This document shows, piece by piece, positions 35,992 through 45,250 of a stretch of DNA of 64,000 nucleotides. The DNA is from Shewanella loihica PV-4 (lineage in GTDB: Bacteria; Pseudomonadota; Gammaproteobacteria; Enterobacterales; Shewanellaceae), in NCBI RefSeq assembly GCF_000016065.1, contig NC_009092.1, positions 1,116,001 through 1,180,000 on the forward strand, in the 5' to 3' direction. The notes below the pieces were generated by a model, which was not told the DNA's origin, ran no database searches, and saw only the letters and a program-made list of their open reading frames with translations. Numbering within the stretch: position 1 is the stretch's first letter; each line of letters begins with the position of its first letter. A program made the translations under genes and the position numbers.

Positions 35992-36966
35992 ATGGGAAGA
36001 CGGCGGAAATCGGACAATCATTTACCTCCAAAGGTGTATCAGCGCTCAGGTAGTTATTACTTCGTTGATAAAGATGGTAAGTGGATTAAGTTGGCCTCCA
36101 GCTACCCCGAGGCAATGGTTAAGTATGCAGAAATTGTTGGCGATGTTGGAAATCTGGTTACCGTTAGTGATCTGCTGGATCGCTACCTGCGGGAAGTGGC
36201 TCCGCTGAAGGCCGAGGCTAGCTACAAAAGTAATCTGGCGCAGTCAAAATTTTTGCGAGCAGGTCTGGGAGATATTCGGGTGGATGAGCTGACGCCACGG
36301 CACATCTACCAATATATGGATGTGCGAGGAAAAAAGGGGAAAACACAGACAAATCGTGAGATTGCAATGTTGTCCCACATGCTCAAATATGCCATTCGCT
36401 GGGGATTGATCGATCACAATCCCTGTCGCAGTGTTATGCGCTTTAAAGAGACACCCAGAGATCGCTATATTGAGGATAAAGAATATAAAGCATTCAGAGA
36501 TTTTGCAGGCCCCCTAATTGCCGCGTATATGGATTTTAAGCTTCTAACGGGGCTCAGAAAGTCGGACATTTTGAAGTTAAGGCGAGATGCACTGAAAGAG
36601 GACGGGATTCATGTTTTGATCAACAAGACGAAGCGGAAAATCATTATCTCTTGGTCAGATCACCTTCGGGCCGCAGTGCAGGCGATTAAAGATTTGCCTC
36701 GCCCGATTAACAGTATTTATTTGTTTTCAACGCGAAAGGGCCAGCCTTACACGACTGATGGGTTTTCATCCATCTGGCAGCGAAAGATGGTCAAAGCGAT
36801 GGAAAAAGGTATATTAACGGAACGGTTCACCGATCACGATGTGAGAGCTAAGACAGGAAGCGATGCGGAGTTAGAGCATGCTACCAGGTTGCTGGCTCAT
36901 CTCGATGCGAAGGTGACCCAGAAACACTACAGAAGAAAGACAGCAGTAGTGCGTCCTTTGATGTAG
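35992..36966 (+). CDS. int: tyrosine-recombinase integrase of the island
   Basis: 324 aa with a strong AAGGAGG site. The N-terminal SAM-like core-binding domain is at about 55-150. The catalytic residues are visible: TGLRKSD (Arg, near 189), NKTKRK (Lys), HDVRAKTG (His and second Arg), LLAHLDAKV (His) and the nucleophile in KHYRRK (Tyr313). It lies 158 bases from the intact tRNA-Ile2 and about 270 bases from the attR-like core, the usual integrase-next-to-attachment-site layout. It should integrate and, with help, excise the island at the anticodon arm of tRNA-Ile2. Confidence 0.9.
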   Translation: MGRRRKSDNHLPPKVYQRSGSYYFVDKDGKWIKLASSYPEAMVKYAEIVGDVGNLVTVSDLLDRYLREVAPLKAEASYKSNLAQSKFLRAGLGDIRVDELTPRHIYQYMDVRGKKGKTQTNREIAMLSHMLKYAIRWGLIDHNPCRSVMRFKETPRDRYIEDKEYKAFRDFAGPLIAAYMDFKLLTGLRKSDILKLRRDALKEDGIHVLINKTKRKIIISWSDHLRAAVQAIKDLPRPINSIYLFSTRKGQPYTTDGFSSIWQRKMVKAMEKGILTERFTDHDVRAKTGSDAELEHATRLLAHLDAKVTQKHYRRKTAVVRPLM

Positions 36967-37124
36967 TATTTTGGAAACGGCTGGTTTTTTTGGAAAGAGG
37001 TCTGAAAAAGCTGGCGTGATAGACCCTCAGATTGAGGCGTCTGGATTCAGTTAGGATGGGGTGTTTTGAGCACCCTCAAGGTTAAAGCCAAAAACCTTCT
37101 AACTGATTGATTTGAAAGGAAAAA

Positions 37125-37201
37125 TGGTGGGCCCAGCAGGACTTGAACCTGCGACCGATCGATTATGAGTCGAGCGCTCTAACCAACTGAGCTATAGGCC
37201 C
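37125..37201 (-). tRNA. tRNA-Ile2 (CAU anticodon), intact, on the island
   Basis: 77 bases with encoded CCA. Acceptor GGGCCTA pairs with TGGGCCC (one G-T), the T stem is GCAGG/CCTGC and the anticodon loop is CTCATAA. The TTCAAGTCC T loop and overall sequence resemble E. coli ileX, not the elongator tRNA-Met with TTCGAATCC. The C34 would be modified to lysidine by TilS to read AUA. It lies between the two halves of the split tRNA, so it belongs to the island. Automated tools may call it tRNA-Met because of the CAU. Confidence 0.88.
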
Positions 37202-37231
37202 ATTTAAACTTTCCTTTCTCCCCAGGCCAAC

Positions 37232-37273
37232 TGATTATGAGTCGTGTGCTCTAACCAACTGAGCTAAGGGGCC
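37232..37273 (-). pseudogene. 5' half of the split tRNA-Ile2(CAU) gene
   Basis: On the minus strand GGCCCCTTAGCTC, the D arm and CACGACTCATAATC match ileX. After the anticodon loop the sequence departs (AGTTGGCCTGGGGAG) and cannot complete the anticodon stem, T arm or acceptor. Its acceptor strand GGCCCCT pairs exactly with AGGGGCC of the fragment at 22259. It lies beside rpoD, where ileX lies in E. coli. Confidence 0.82.
37233..37243. other. attR-like core, GATTATGAGTC
   Basis: Second end copy of the 11-base core at 22295-22305. Together they define an island of about 14.94 kb. Confidence 0.65.
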
Positions 37274-37424
37274 GACTTAAGATAGTCGTCACTATCGAAA
37301 GCGCAAAGAAGTATACGAGGTTTAAAAGCGCTTGTCACCACCGATCTGGCAAGAATTCTGAACTTTGAATTCAACTGCTTATCTGTTGTTCAATCGGATT
37401 ATAAGCAGGGGCATAAAATAAAAA

Positions 37425-37444
37425 AGCCAGCACTGTGGCTGGCT
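37425..37444 (-). terminator. rpoD operon terminator
   Basis: AGCCAGC and GCTGGCT form a stem, preceded on the plus strand by an A run that is the U tract on the minus strand. It lies 33 bases after the rpoD stop. Confidence 0.82.
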
Positions 37445-37476
37445 TTTCTGCTCTGTTTTAGACGCTGCTAGCGAGT

Positions 37477-39318
37477 CTATTCATCCAGGAAGGATTTCAA
37501 GATCTCTGAGCGAGACGGGTGACGCAGCTTACGCAGTGCCTTGGCCTCGATCTGACGAATACGCTCACGGGTCACGTCAAACTGCTTGCCCACTTCTTCT
37601 AGGGTGTGGTCGGTGTTCATATCGATACCGAAACGCATGCGCAGAACCTTGGCTTCACGGGCGGTCAGGCCGGCGAGCACTTCGTGGGTGGCGTTCTTCA
37701 GGCTCTCACCGGTGGCGCTGTCCAGTGGCAACTCGAGGGTAGTATCCTCGATGAAATCACCTAAATGCGAATCTTCATCATCGCCGATAGGGGTTTCCAT
37801 TGAGATAGGCTCTTTGGCGATCTTGAGTACCTTGCGGATCTTATCTTCCGGCATCAACATGCGCTCGGCCAGCTCTTCAGGTGACGGCTCGCGTCCCATC
37901 TCTTGTAGCATCTGACGGCTGATACGGTTGAGCTTGTTGATGGTCTCAATCATATGAACCGGGATACGAATGGTACGTGCCTGGTCGGCAATCGAACGCG
38001 TGATCGCCTGACGGATCCACCAGGTTGCATAGGTCGAGAACTTGTAACCACGACGGTATTCAAACTTGTCTACCGCCTTCATCAGGCCGATGTTACCTTC
38101 CTGGATCAGATCCAGGAACTGTAGGCCACGGTTGGTGTATTTCTTCGCGATAGAAATTACCAGACGCAGGTTAGCCTCAACCATTTCTTTCTTAGCGCGG
38201 CGAGCCTTGGCTTCACCGATAGACATGCGACGGTTGATATCCTTGATGGCGGCAATGGCCAGGCCGGTTTCATTCTCGATGGCATCGAGCTTGGCGCGGC
38301 AACGTTGAACGTCTTCGGCAACCATCTCCAGCCCTTCGGCATAGGGCTTCTTGGCGGCAATCTCTTCGTTGAACCATTCGATGCTGCTCTCGTTAGAGGT
38401 GTAGACCTTAACGAAGTTCTTCTTCGGCATCTTGGCCTGCTCGACACACAGCTTCATGATGAGGCGCTCTTGAATACGCACCTTGTCCATCATTTCGCGC
38501 ATGTTCTTCACCAGGCGGTCGAACTGCTTAGGTACCAGACGGAACTCTTTGAAGATCTCGCCAATGTCGAACAGGGCGGCAGTCGCTTCTGGGTGTTCAC
38601 GACCTTTAAGTTCAATCACTTTTAAGGCTTTTTCGTGTGCTTCACGCAGCTGGGTGAAACGCTCGCGCGCTTCTTCCGGATCCGGGCCTTTTGGCGAATC
38701 TTCTTCATCGCCGTCATCGTCCTCGTCATCGCCCTCGTCATCTTCGTCGTCGAGATCGTCGTCCGACAATTCTGAGCCGATATGGGTCGCCGTCGGCGCC
38801 ATGTCTTCGGCATTAGGGTCAACAAATCCAGAGATAATGTCTGATAGTCTGACTTCTTCAGCTTCGTAGCGGTCGTACTGCTCAAGGATCATGGCGATCG
38901 CTTGAGGATATTCGGCTACAGACGCCTGAACCGTGTTGATACCTTCTTCGATACGCTTGGCGATTACGATTTCGCCTTCGCGGGTCAGAAGTTCTACCGT
39001 ACCCATCTCGCGCATGTACATACGCACGGGATCTGTGGTACGACCCAGTTCAGCTTCAACCGTAGCCAGAGCCGCGGCAGCTTCTTCGGCAGCATCTTCA
39101 TCGGTGCTGTCTTCAGACATCATGATCTCATCGGCATCCGGCGCCTGCTCATAGACGCGAATACCCATGTCATTAATCATCTGGATAATATCTTCGATCT
39201 GGTCTGAGTCGACCATATCTGCAGGCAAGTGATCGTTCACTTCTGCATAGGTTAAATAACCTTGCTCTTTACCTTTGGCAAGCAACAATTTAAGTTGCGA
39301 CTGCGGAGTTTGCTCCAT
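37477..39318 (-). CDS. rpoD: RNA polymerase sigma factor RpoD (sigma-70)
   Basis: 613 aa from ATG 39318 ([13 protein letters not shown]), the same length as E. coli RpoD; the frame extends upstream but lacks homology. Region 1.1 is at the N-terminus, region 1.2 at about 95-130 ([11 protein letters not shown]), and an acidic Asp/Glu run ([18 protein letters not shown]) in the non-conserved region. Region 2 includes [37 protein letters not shown] in segments, and region 4 ends with the helix-turn-helix [20 protein letters not shown]. It is the last gene of rpsU-yqeY-dnaG-rpoD. Confidence 0.97.
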   Translation of the reverse strand: MEQTPQSQLKLLLAKGKEQGYLTYAEVNDHLPADMVDSDQIEDIIQMINDMGIRVYEQAPDADEIMMSEDSTDEDAAEEAAAALATVEAELGRTTDPVRMYMREMGTVELLTREGEIVIAKRIEEGINTVQASVAEYPQAIAMILEQYDRYEAEEVRLSDIISGFVDPNAEDMAPTATHIGSELSDDDLDDEDDEGDDEDDDGDEEDSPKGPDPEEARERFTQLREAHEKALKVIELKGREHPEATAALFDIGEIFKEFRLVPKQFDRLVKNMREMMDKVRIQERLIMKLCVEQAKMPKKNFVKVYTSNESSIEWFNEEIAAKKPYAEGLEMVAEDVQRCRAKLDAIENETGLAIAAIKDINRRMSIGEAKARRAKKEMVEANLRLVISIAKKYTNRGLQFLDLIQEGNIGLMKAVDKFEYRRGYKFSTYATWWIRQAITRSIADQARTIRIPVHMIETINKLNRISRQMLQEMGREPSPEELAERMLMPEDKIRKVLKIAKEPISMETPIGDDEDSHLGDFIEDTTLELPLDSATGESLKNATHEVLAGLTAREAKVLRMRFGIDMNTDHTLEEVGKQFDVTRERIRQIEAKALRKLRHPSRSEILKSFLDE

Positions 39319-39443
39319 AGATATCATCCAAGTTGGGTAACTGTTACAACGACGGGCATTGTGTGCCGCGCAAATCGTCAATTATAGCCGTGTGCACTGT
39401 GCTGTGCTAGTCCAAGTGTTTACTTTGTGAGACAAATTTTGCT

Positions 39444-41171
39444 CTAAGCTTGCCCTTGGATTACTGCGATGAGCTTTTTAAGTTGCATCCGCTCTTCTTT
39501 AGTATGGTGCTGTTTTAAGCTCAATTCCTGATAACGTTGTTCAATATATTGATTGTTCAACCAAATCAGGGCTTTTTTGAACTCTTGCTGAAGGTTTTCA
39601 TCCGCCACTTGATGCTCCCATTGGGCTAATTTCTTCAGGGTGTCTAGCTGATCGTCACCCCTGAACTGTTCAAGTAGTTGTGCGCTGTTGACCTTCTCGG
39701 CGCGAGTTCTGTCGAGTAAGAGGCTGAGCAAATCTATGCCAGCCATCTTGATATGTTTTAGCGCAGGCTGCACAGGCAGGTTATTGCCTAGGTGCGGATG
39801 CTGTACCAGCAGGGCGATGGCTAGTCGCAGTGGGGTACCGCGTCCCTTAAGCGCTTTGTTTTGCAGGGGCTTATTTGCATCAATGCGTTTAAAGCCGAGC
39901 TTACGCTGCAATTCTTCTGCACTGTTCATGCCGAGCTTATAGGCGAGATTCTCAAGCAAAAGGCTCTGCAGAACTGTGTCTTGTACTTTCTCTATCAGGC
40001 TCATGGCCTGTTTGGCCAGGGTGCCCTTGTCCGTGCCATAGCGGCTGGCTAAGGTATCGAACAGAAATTCCGGTAGTAACTTGGCCTCGGCAATCAGCTG
40101 CTCGAAGGCCGGTTTGCCTATCTGACGCACCAGCGAGTCGGGATCTTCCCCCTGGGGCAAGAACATAAATTTTACTTGGTCGCCGGGCTTGAGCAGCGGC
40201 AGGGCGGTTTCAAGTGCCCGCCAGGCCGCCTCGGTACCTGCCTTGTCGCCGTCGTAACAACAGATCACCTCTTTGGCGCTGCGCAGCAACAACTGAAATT
40301 GATCCGCCGTGGTCGAGGTGCCCAGAGAGGCAACCGCATAGTCGACGCCAAATTGTGTCAGGGCCACCACGTCCATATAGCCTTCGACAATCAGGATCTG
40401 ACTGGGATCCCTGTGTCTCTGTTTGAGTTCATACAGGCCATAGAGTTCATAGCCCTTATGAAATATGGGCGTTTCCGGCGAATTCAAGTATTTCGGCGTG
40501 CCGTCACCTAAGACTCGGCCGCCAAAGCCAATTACTCGGCCGCGGCGATCGCGAATGGGGAACATGAGGCGGTCACGGAACCTGTCGTAACGCTTGCCGC
40601 TGTCGTTCTCAATCACCATACCTGCGGTGAGTAGCTTGTCCTGGGCATCCTGGTTTTGCCGGTAACGCCCTAAAAGGCCATCCCAACCATCGGGAGCGAA
40701 GCCGATGTTGAAGTGCTCGATCACCTCATCGGAGAGGCCTCGGTGGGCGAGGTAGTCGAGCACCTTCTGCTTGTCTGTGTGCTGTTTCAGTTGGCTTTGA
40801 AAGTAGCGGCTGGCCTCTTCCATCAGCTGGTAGAGGTCGCGGCTTAAGCCTTCGTCGCGGCGTTTGCCTGTACCTTGCTCTCTGGGGACTTCAAGGCCTA
40901 AACGGCCGGCGAGTTCCTCGATGGCATCGACAAAGTCGAGCCTGTCATATTCCATGACGAAATCGATGGCATTGCCATGGGCGCCACAGCCGAAGCAGTG
41001 ATAAAACTGTTTGTCTCTGCTGACGGTAAAAGAGGGTGACTTTTCGCTATGGAAGGGGCAACAGGCAGAATGATTTTTGCCCGCCTTTTTCAGGGGGACC
41101 TTGGCGTCGATGAGATCGACTATATCGGTGCGAGCTACAAGCTCATTGATAAACTCACGAGGTATCGCCAT
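39444..41171 (-). CDS. dnaG: DNA primase
   Basis: 575 aa from ATG 41171 (MAIPREFINELVART), the standard DnaG start; the longer frame is rejected. The N-terminal zinc ribbon is CPFHSEKSPSF with FYHCFGCGAHG (residues about 40-65). The TOPRIM core has VEGYMDVVAL and CYDGDKAGTEAAWRA. The C-terminal helical part contacts DnaB. DnaG makes the RNA primers for replication. It is in the macromolecular synthesis operon, 125 bases before rpoD and about 97 bases after yqeY. Confidence 0.96.
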   Translation of the reverse strand: MAIPREFINELVARTDIVDLIDAKVPLKKAGKNHSACCPFHSEKSPSFTVSRDKQFYHCFGCGAHGNAIDFVMEYDRLDFVDAIEELAGRLGLEVPREQGTGKRRDEGLSRDLYQLMEEASRYFQSQLKQHTDKQKVLDYLAHRGLSDEVIEHFNIGFAPDGWDGLLGRYRQNQDAQDKLLTAGMVIENDSGKRYDRFRDRLMFPIRDRRGRVIGFGGRVLGDGTPKYLNSPETPIFHKGYELYGLYELKQRHRDPSQILIVEGYMDVVALTQFGVDYAVASLGTSTTADQFQLLLRSAKEVICCYDGDKAGTEAAWRALETALPLLKPGDQVKFMFLPQGEDPDSLVRQIGKPAFEQLIAEAKLLPEFLFDTLASRYGTDKGTLAKQAMSLIEKVQDTVLQSLLLENLAYKLGMNSAEELQRKLGFKRIDANKPLQNKALKGRGTPLRLAIALLVQHPHLGNNLPVQPALKHIKMAGIDLLSLLLDRTRAEKVNSAQLLEQFRGDDQLDTLKKLAQWEHQVADENLQQEFKKALIWLNNQYIEQRYQELSLKQHHTKEERMQLKKLIAVIQGQA

Positions 41172-41268
41172 TGCTGTATAAATGCCGCCTTTTCGCGAAA
41201 TTAAACCGAAAGAGTAGAAACAAACAAGCCGTGCGTAGGCACGGCTCATTCATACATTGAACTTAAGA

Positions 41269-41712
41269 TTACTTGAGTTTTGCCTTGATCAGAGCGCCAA
41301 TTGACGCCATGTCGGCTCGCCCTTGTACCTTAGGTTTCAATGCTCCCATTACTTTGCCCATATCCGCCATGGATGATGCGCCTACCTCTTGGATAGTGGC
41401 ATCGACTAGCTCGGCAACCTCTTCTTCAGAAAGAGGCTTAGGCAGGAAAGTCTCGAGGACTCGAATCTCTCCGGCTTCTGCTTGGGCTAGTTCGTCACGA
41501 CCTGCCGCTTCATATTGAGCGATAGAGTCGCGACGTTGTTTAACCATTTTGGTTAAGACAGCTATGGCTTGATCATCATTCAGCGTCTCGCGGTTATCCA
41601 CTTCGATCTGTTTGATGGCAGCCAGCGCCATACGAATCGTACCTAGACGCACCTTATCTTTGGCGCGCATGGCTTCTTTCATCTGGTCTTTTAGCTGATC
41701 AACTAGGCTCAT
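41269..41712 (-). CDS. yqeY: GatB/YqeY-domain protein
   Basis: 147 aa. MSLVDQLKDQMKEAMRAKDK at the N-terminus, the RKKRDSI-like VKQRRDSIAQYEAAGR and the C-terminal MGKVMGALKPKVQGRAD are typical of YqeY, related to the tRNA-binding tail of GatB. Function is not settled. It lies six bases after rpsU and before dnaG, the usual position in Shewanella and Vibrio. Confidence 0.9.
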   Translation of the reverse strand: MSLVDQLKDQMKEAMRAKDKVRLGTIRMALAAIKQIEVDNRETLNDDQAIAVLTKMVKQRRDSIAQYEAAGRDELAQAEAGEIRVLETFLPKPLSEEEVAELVDATIQEVGASSMADMGKVMGALKPKVQGRADMASIGALIKAKLK

Positions 41713-41718
41713 AAGAGA

Positions 41719-41934
41719 TTAGTATAAACGTACGCGACGCGCGTTTTCGCGAGAAAGCTTCTTAGCAAGACGCTTAACTGCAGCAGCTTTAGCGCGCTTA
41801 CGTGCAGTAGTTGGCTTCTCGTAGAATTCACGAGCACGAACGTCGGCTAGGATACCAGCTTTTTCACAAGAGCGCTTGAAACGACGTAGAGCTACGTCAA
41901 ATGGTTCATTCTCACGTACTTTAATAATTGGCAT
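41719..41934 (-). CDS. rpsU: 30S ribosomal protein S21
   Basis: 71 aa, exactly the usual length. [21 protein letters not shown] and the very basic C-terminus ([17 protein letters not shown]) are S21. First gene of the rpsU-yqeY-dnaG-rpoD operon. AAGGGGTGATGG-type ribosome site just upstream (minus strand). Confidence 0.97.
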   Translation of the reverse strand: MPIIKVRENEPFDVALRRFKRSCEKAGILADVRAREFYEKPTTARKRAKAAAVKRLAKKLSRENARRVRLY

Positions 41935-42280
41935 ACGCCATCACCCCTTAGGTGTAGTTTGTATTGAGTTAATTTCTTAACCCAAGTTAATTTAAAAATG
42001 GTGCGGAATTCTATACCGACTGTCGACCTTTTGTAAACCCCCTTGTGGCGATCCTTTCGGGATCCTTTTTCGGGGCAACATCCTTAAGTTTAGCATTTCC
42101 TTGTGTCTATATCGTGGTAGACATCACGACAGACCAGTTGAGGACGCCTGGTGCATGCCCCATCAAGTCTGGGCTCGGCCGGGATCGTCGGGCGATACTT
42201 GGTGAGTGTGCAATCCATTGGTATTTCCGCGGGCAAGCAGGTAAAATTGGCCGCCACTTTATTTAGCGTGATGAGGAAAA
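41935..42280. other. divergent rpsU/tsaD intergenic region
   Basis: 346 bases with no convincing gene. A small GATCC/GGATC hairpin with a T run sits at about 42049-42071 and may be an attenuator or terminator for rightward transcripts. The short frames here do not look like proteins. Confidence 0.5.
41958..41985 (-). promoter_or_regulatory. candidate promoter of the rpsU operon
   Basis: On the minus strand TTGGGT, 16 bases and TACAAA, ending about 24 bases before the rpsU start. Moderate match only; the real start point is not shown by the sequence. Confidence 0.3.
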
Positions 42281-43294
42281 ATGCGAGTTTTAGGTATAGA
42301 GACATCTTGTGATGAGACAGGTATCGCCGTCTATGATGACGAAAAAGGCCTGTTATCTCATGCGCTTTACAGTCAAGTTAAACTACACGCCGATTACGGC
42401 GGGGTAGTGCCTGAGCTCGCATCGCGCGACCATGTGCGCAAGATCATCCCGCTGATAAGGCAAGCCCTGAAAGAGGCTAACTGCACTCAAGATGATATCG
42501 ATGCCATCGCCTATACCAAGGGCCCAGGTCTGGTGGGCGCCCTGTTGGTGGGGGCCTGCGTCGGCCGCTCGCTGGCCTTTGCCTGGGGCAAGCCCGCGGT
42601 GGGCGTGCATCATATGGAAGGTCATCTGCTGGCGCCTATGCTCGAAGAGGATGTGCCGGAATTTCCATTTCTGGCGCTGCTGGTCTCAGGCGGTCACTCT
42701 ATGATGGTGGCGGTCGAGGGTATAGGTCGCTATCAGGTGCTGGGTGAATCTGTGGATGACGCCGCCGGTGAAGCCTTCGATAAGACGGCTAAGCTGATGG
42801 GGCTGGATTATCCTGGTGGACCGAGACTCGCTAAGCTGGCCGCCCAGGGCGAGCCTAACTGCTACCGTTTTCCACGCCCGATGACAGACCGTCCCGGGCT
42901 GGACTTTAGCTTCTCTGGCCTTAAGACCTTTGCCGCCAATACCATCGCCGATGAGCCCGATGATGAGCAGACCCGCGCCAATATCGCTCGCGCCTTCGAA
43001 GAAGCCGTGGTCGACACCCTGGCCATCAAGTGTAAACGCGCCCTGAAACAGACTGGCTATAACCGTCTGGTGATCGCCGGTGGCGTGAGCGCTAACAGCC
43101 GTCTGCGCGAGAGCCTGGCGGAGATGATGCAGGGGCTCGGTGGTAGGGTCTACTACCCCAGAGGCGAATTTTGTACCGATAACGGCGCGATGATCGCCTA
43201 TGCCGGCATGCAGCGACTCAAGGCCGACCAGCTAGAGCCGCTCGCGGTGAAGGGGATGCCCCGCTGGCCGCTGGACTCGCTACCACCGGTCTAA
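42281..43294 (+). CDS. tsaD: tRNA N6-threonylcarbamoyladenosine synthase subunit
   Basis: 337 aa, as in E. coli TsaD (formerly Gcp/YgjD). [19 protein letters not shown] at the N-terminus, the metal-binding HHMEGHL near residue 110 and the ASKHA-fold motifs SGGHSM and [11 protein letters not shown] are present. With TsaB, TsaE and TsaC it makes t6A37 on tRNAs reading ANN codons, in the cytoplasm. GATGAGGA upstream is the ribosome site. It is divergent from rpsU, the conserved arrangement in Gammaproteobacteria. Confidence 0.96.
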   Translation: MRVLGIETSCDETGIAVYDDEKGLLSHALYSQVKLHADYGGVVPELASRDHVRKIIPLIRQALKEANCTQDDIDAIAYTKGPGLVGALLVGACVGRSLAFAWGKPAVGVHHMEGHLLAPMLEEDVPEFPFLALLVSGGHSMMVAVEGIGRYQVLGESVDDAAGEAFDKTAKLMGLDYPGGPRLAKLAAQGEPNCYRFPRPMTDRPGLDFSFSGLKTFAANTIADEPDDEQTRANIARAFEEAVVDTLAIKCKRALKQTGYNRLVIAGGVSANSRLRESLAEMMQGLGGRVYYPRGEFCTDNGAMIAYAGMQRLKADQLEPLAVKGMPRWPLDSLPPV

Positions 43295-43321
43295 TCAACT
43301 CGCTCCTTATCGTTGCGACAA

Positions 43322-43343
43322 AAGCCCTTCCTACGAAGGGCTT
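43322..43343. terminator. terminator between tsaD and plsY
   Basis: AAGCCCTTC, CTAC, GAAGGGCTT with a T run after it; lies between convergent genes and has A residues before it, so it can act on both strands. Confidence 0.82.
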
Positions 43344-43458
43344 TTTTGTATTTGGTGAACGTATGATTTTGCTTAAACGACAGGCTGAGATAATTACTGA
43401 GCTATTGTATGGGGGAGCTAATATGCGGGTTAGCTGTGGGGGTTACTTGGGATAAGAC

Positions 43459-44070
43459 TTAGTTGCCGTCGGTGCGCTTCTTGCGTGATACCTTTGACTC
43501 TTCGCCCTTGAGTAGGCGATGAATGTTTTCCTTGTGGCGTATGATGATCAGCAAGGAGAGCATGGCCACGGGCACGGTAAAGCGCTCGTCGAAATACCAG
43601 GTATAGGCGGGGGCCAGCAGGGCGGTGACTATGGCGGCCAGTGATGAGTAGCGGCAGATCAGTACCACTATGACCCAGGTGGCGATCAGTGCCAGAGACA
43701 GATCGGCACCTATGGGCGCCATGGCGCCGAAGGCGGTCGCAACGCCCTTGCCGCCCTTAAACTTAAAGAAGATGGGGAAGATATGCCCCAGACAGGCGGC
43801 GATGGCGATCACCCCGAGGGAGACGGCATCGACGCCGAGACGGAAAGCGACATAGGCGGGCACCGCGCCCTTGAGCATATCGAACAGCAACACCATGGCG
43901 GCGGCGCTGGCGCCACCGATACGCAGCACATTGGTTGCGCCTGGATTGCCTGAGCCTTGGCTACGAGGATCGGGTAACCCTCTGAGTCGACAAACTAGCA
44001 CGGCACTGGATATCGAGCCTGCCAGGTAGGCGGTCAATATCATCGCTAGAGTCAGCAGCGTTAAGCTCAA
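43459..44070 (-). CDS. plsY: acyl-phosphate:glycerol-3-phosphate acyltransferase
   Basis: 203 aa inner-membrane enzyme with about five spans. [12 protein letters not shown] (residues about 38-50) and [12 protein letters not shown] are the PlsY active-site motifs. It transfers an acyl group from acyl-phosphate to glycerol 3-phosphate, the first step of phospholipid synthesis. The C-terminus is basic ([14 protein letters not shown]). It is divergent from folB across about 296 bases in which no gene or strong site was seen. Confidence 0.93.
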   Translation of the reverse strand: MSLTLLTLAMILTAYLAGSISSAVLVCRLRGLPDPRSQGSGNPGATNVLRIGGASAAAMVLLFDMLKGAVPAYVAFRLGVDAVSLGVIAIAACLGHIFPIFFKFKGGKGVATAFGAMAPIGADLSLALIATWVIVVLICRYSSLAAIVTALLAPAYTWYFDERFTVPVAMLSLLIIIRHKENIHRLLKGEESKVSRKKRTDGN

Positions 44071-44366
44071 ATTGGTTTCCTTATCCTTCTTAAGGTATTA
44101 TCCCGCCCTAGTTATTGAGGCGGCTGACTAAACCTTGTATTTTACGCACTGGTTGATTGGCCATGTAATGATAACGGGCGATTTTGGCATCCGTTTTCTT
44201 ATCCCTGATTCGTTGTCATTACAGTCGCTTATCCTACTTGGGTTTTCGGCTGCACGAAAGGGGAAATCACAGATATCTGTGTGATCCGGGGCATTATAAC
44301 CATATTGGTCCTTGTAGCTTATTAGACCTCTTCTATTACCTATTTTTTTGCCTATCGGGAGGCATC

Positions 44367-44720
44367 ATGGACAAGGTACTTATTTCACAGCTTAAAGTCG
44401 AAACCGTGATCGGTATTTACGAGTGGGAAAAGCAGATCCATCAAAACCTGCTGATCGACCTCGAGATGGCCTGGGACAACAGTCTGGCGGCCGCCAACGA
44501 CGACTATCAACATGCCCTGTGTTACGAGACCGTCTCAAATCGGCTCACGGCCCTGATCACCGAGAAGCCGATAGAACTAATCGAGACGGTAGCGCAGATC
44601 TGCGCCGACTGCGTCATGGATGAGTTTGACGTGCCTTGGGTGAAGGTGAGGGTGATGAAGCCCGGCGCCGTGCCCAGCGCGCAGGCCGTGGGTGTCGAGA
44701 TAGAGCGAGGTCATCTGTAA
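44367..44720 (+). CDS. folB: dihydroneopterin aldolase
   Basis: 117 aa from ATG 44367, with GGGAGG immediately upstream; the long frame beginning at 44184 is rejected. MDKVLISQLKVETVIGIYEW at the start, ALCYETVSNRL in the middle and VRVMKPGAVPSAQAVGV at the end match FolB. It converts dihydroneopterin to the hydroxymethyl-dihydropterin that FolK uses. folK begins four bases after its stop, so the two folate steps are coupled. Confidence 0.92.
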   Translation: MDKVLISQLKVETVIGIYEWEKQIHQNLLIDLEMAWDNSLAAANDDYQHALCYETVSNRLTALITEKPIELIETVAQICADCVMDEFDVPWVKVRVMKPGAVPSAQAVGVEIERGHL

Positions 44721-44724
44721 CCTT

Positions 44725-45216
44725 ATGGCACGCATCTTCATCAGCATTGGCAGTAATATTCACCCTGAGGGCTACTTTAACGCCGCCCTCAAGGCCTTAA
44801 GCACTCACTTCGATAACCTATGCCTCTCCAGCGTCTTTGAGAGCGAGGCGGTCGGTTTCGATGGCAGCAATTTTCTCAACATGGTGGTCGCCGCCGATAC
44901 CCAGCTTGGTATCGCCGAGGTGGTGGCGCTGTTTAAACAGATAGAGTCGGATAATGGCAGGCTGCCGGGGGCGAAGAAGTTTAGCCCTCGCACCCTAGAT
45001 CTCGACCTGCTGCTCTATGACGACTTGGTGACCGAGACGCCCATAGTGCTGCCGCGCGCCGAGATCACCACCAACGCCTTCGTGCTCTGGCCGCTGGCGG
45101 AGATCGCCCCCGAGCGGGTCCATCCCGTGGCGCAGCTTTCTTATCAGACCCTATGGGACAATTATGATAAGTCGCAGCAGAAGCTGTGGCCTGTCGAATT
45201 TCAATGGTCTTATTAA
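44725..45216 (+). CDS. folK: 2-amino-4-hydroxy-6-hydroxymethyldihydropteridine pyrophosphokinase
   Basis: 163 aa. SIGSNIHPEGYFNAAL at the N-terminus and FSPRTLDLDLLLYDD, the HPPK signature with the magnesium-binding DxD, near residues 90-105. FolK transfers pyrophosphate from ATP to the pterin made by FolB. The ATG is four bases after folB. Confidence 0.92.
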   Translation: MARIFISIGSNIHPEGYFNAALKALSTHFDNLCLSSVFESEAVGFDGSNFLNMVVAADTQLGIAEVVALFKQIESDNGRLPGAKKFSPRTLDLDLLLYDDLVTETPIVLPRAEITTNAFVLWPLAEIAPERVHPVAQLSYQTLWDNYDKSQQKLWPVEFQWSY

Positions 45217-45250
45217 TTTCATTAGCCGACCCAAATCGTAAAGGATAATC

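Noticed and set aside
37125..37201. Calling the CAU tRNA an elongator tRNA-Met
   Set aside because: The T loop TTCAAGTCC, the acceptor and the place next to rpoD fit ileX; elongator tRNA-Met has TTCGAATCC and a different acceptor.
42045..42266. Short frames between rpsU and tsaD
   Set aside because: Both strands have such frames; none has a site or protein-like composition, and they lie across the expected promoters.
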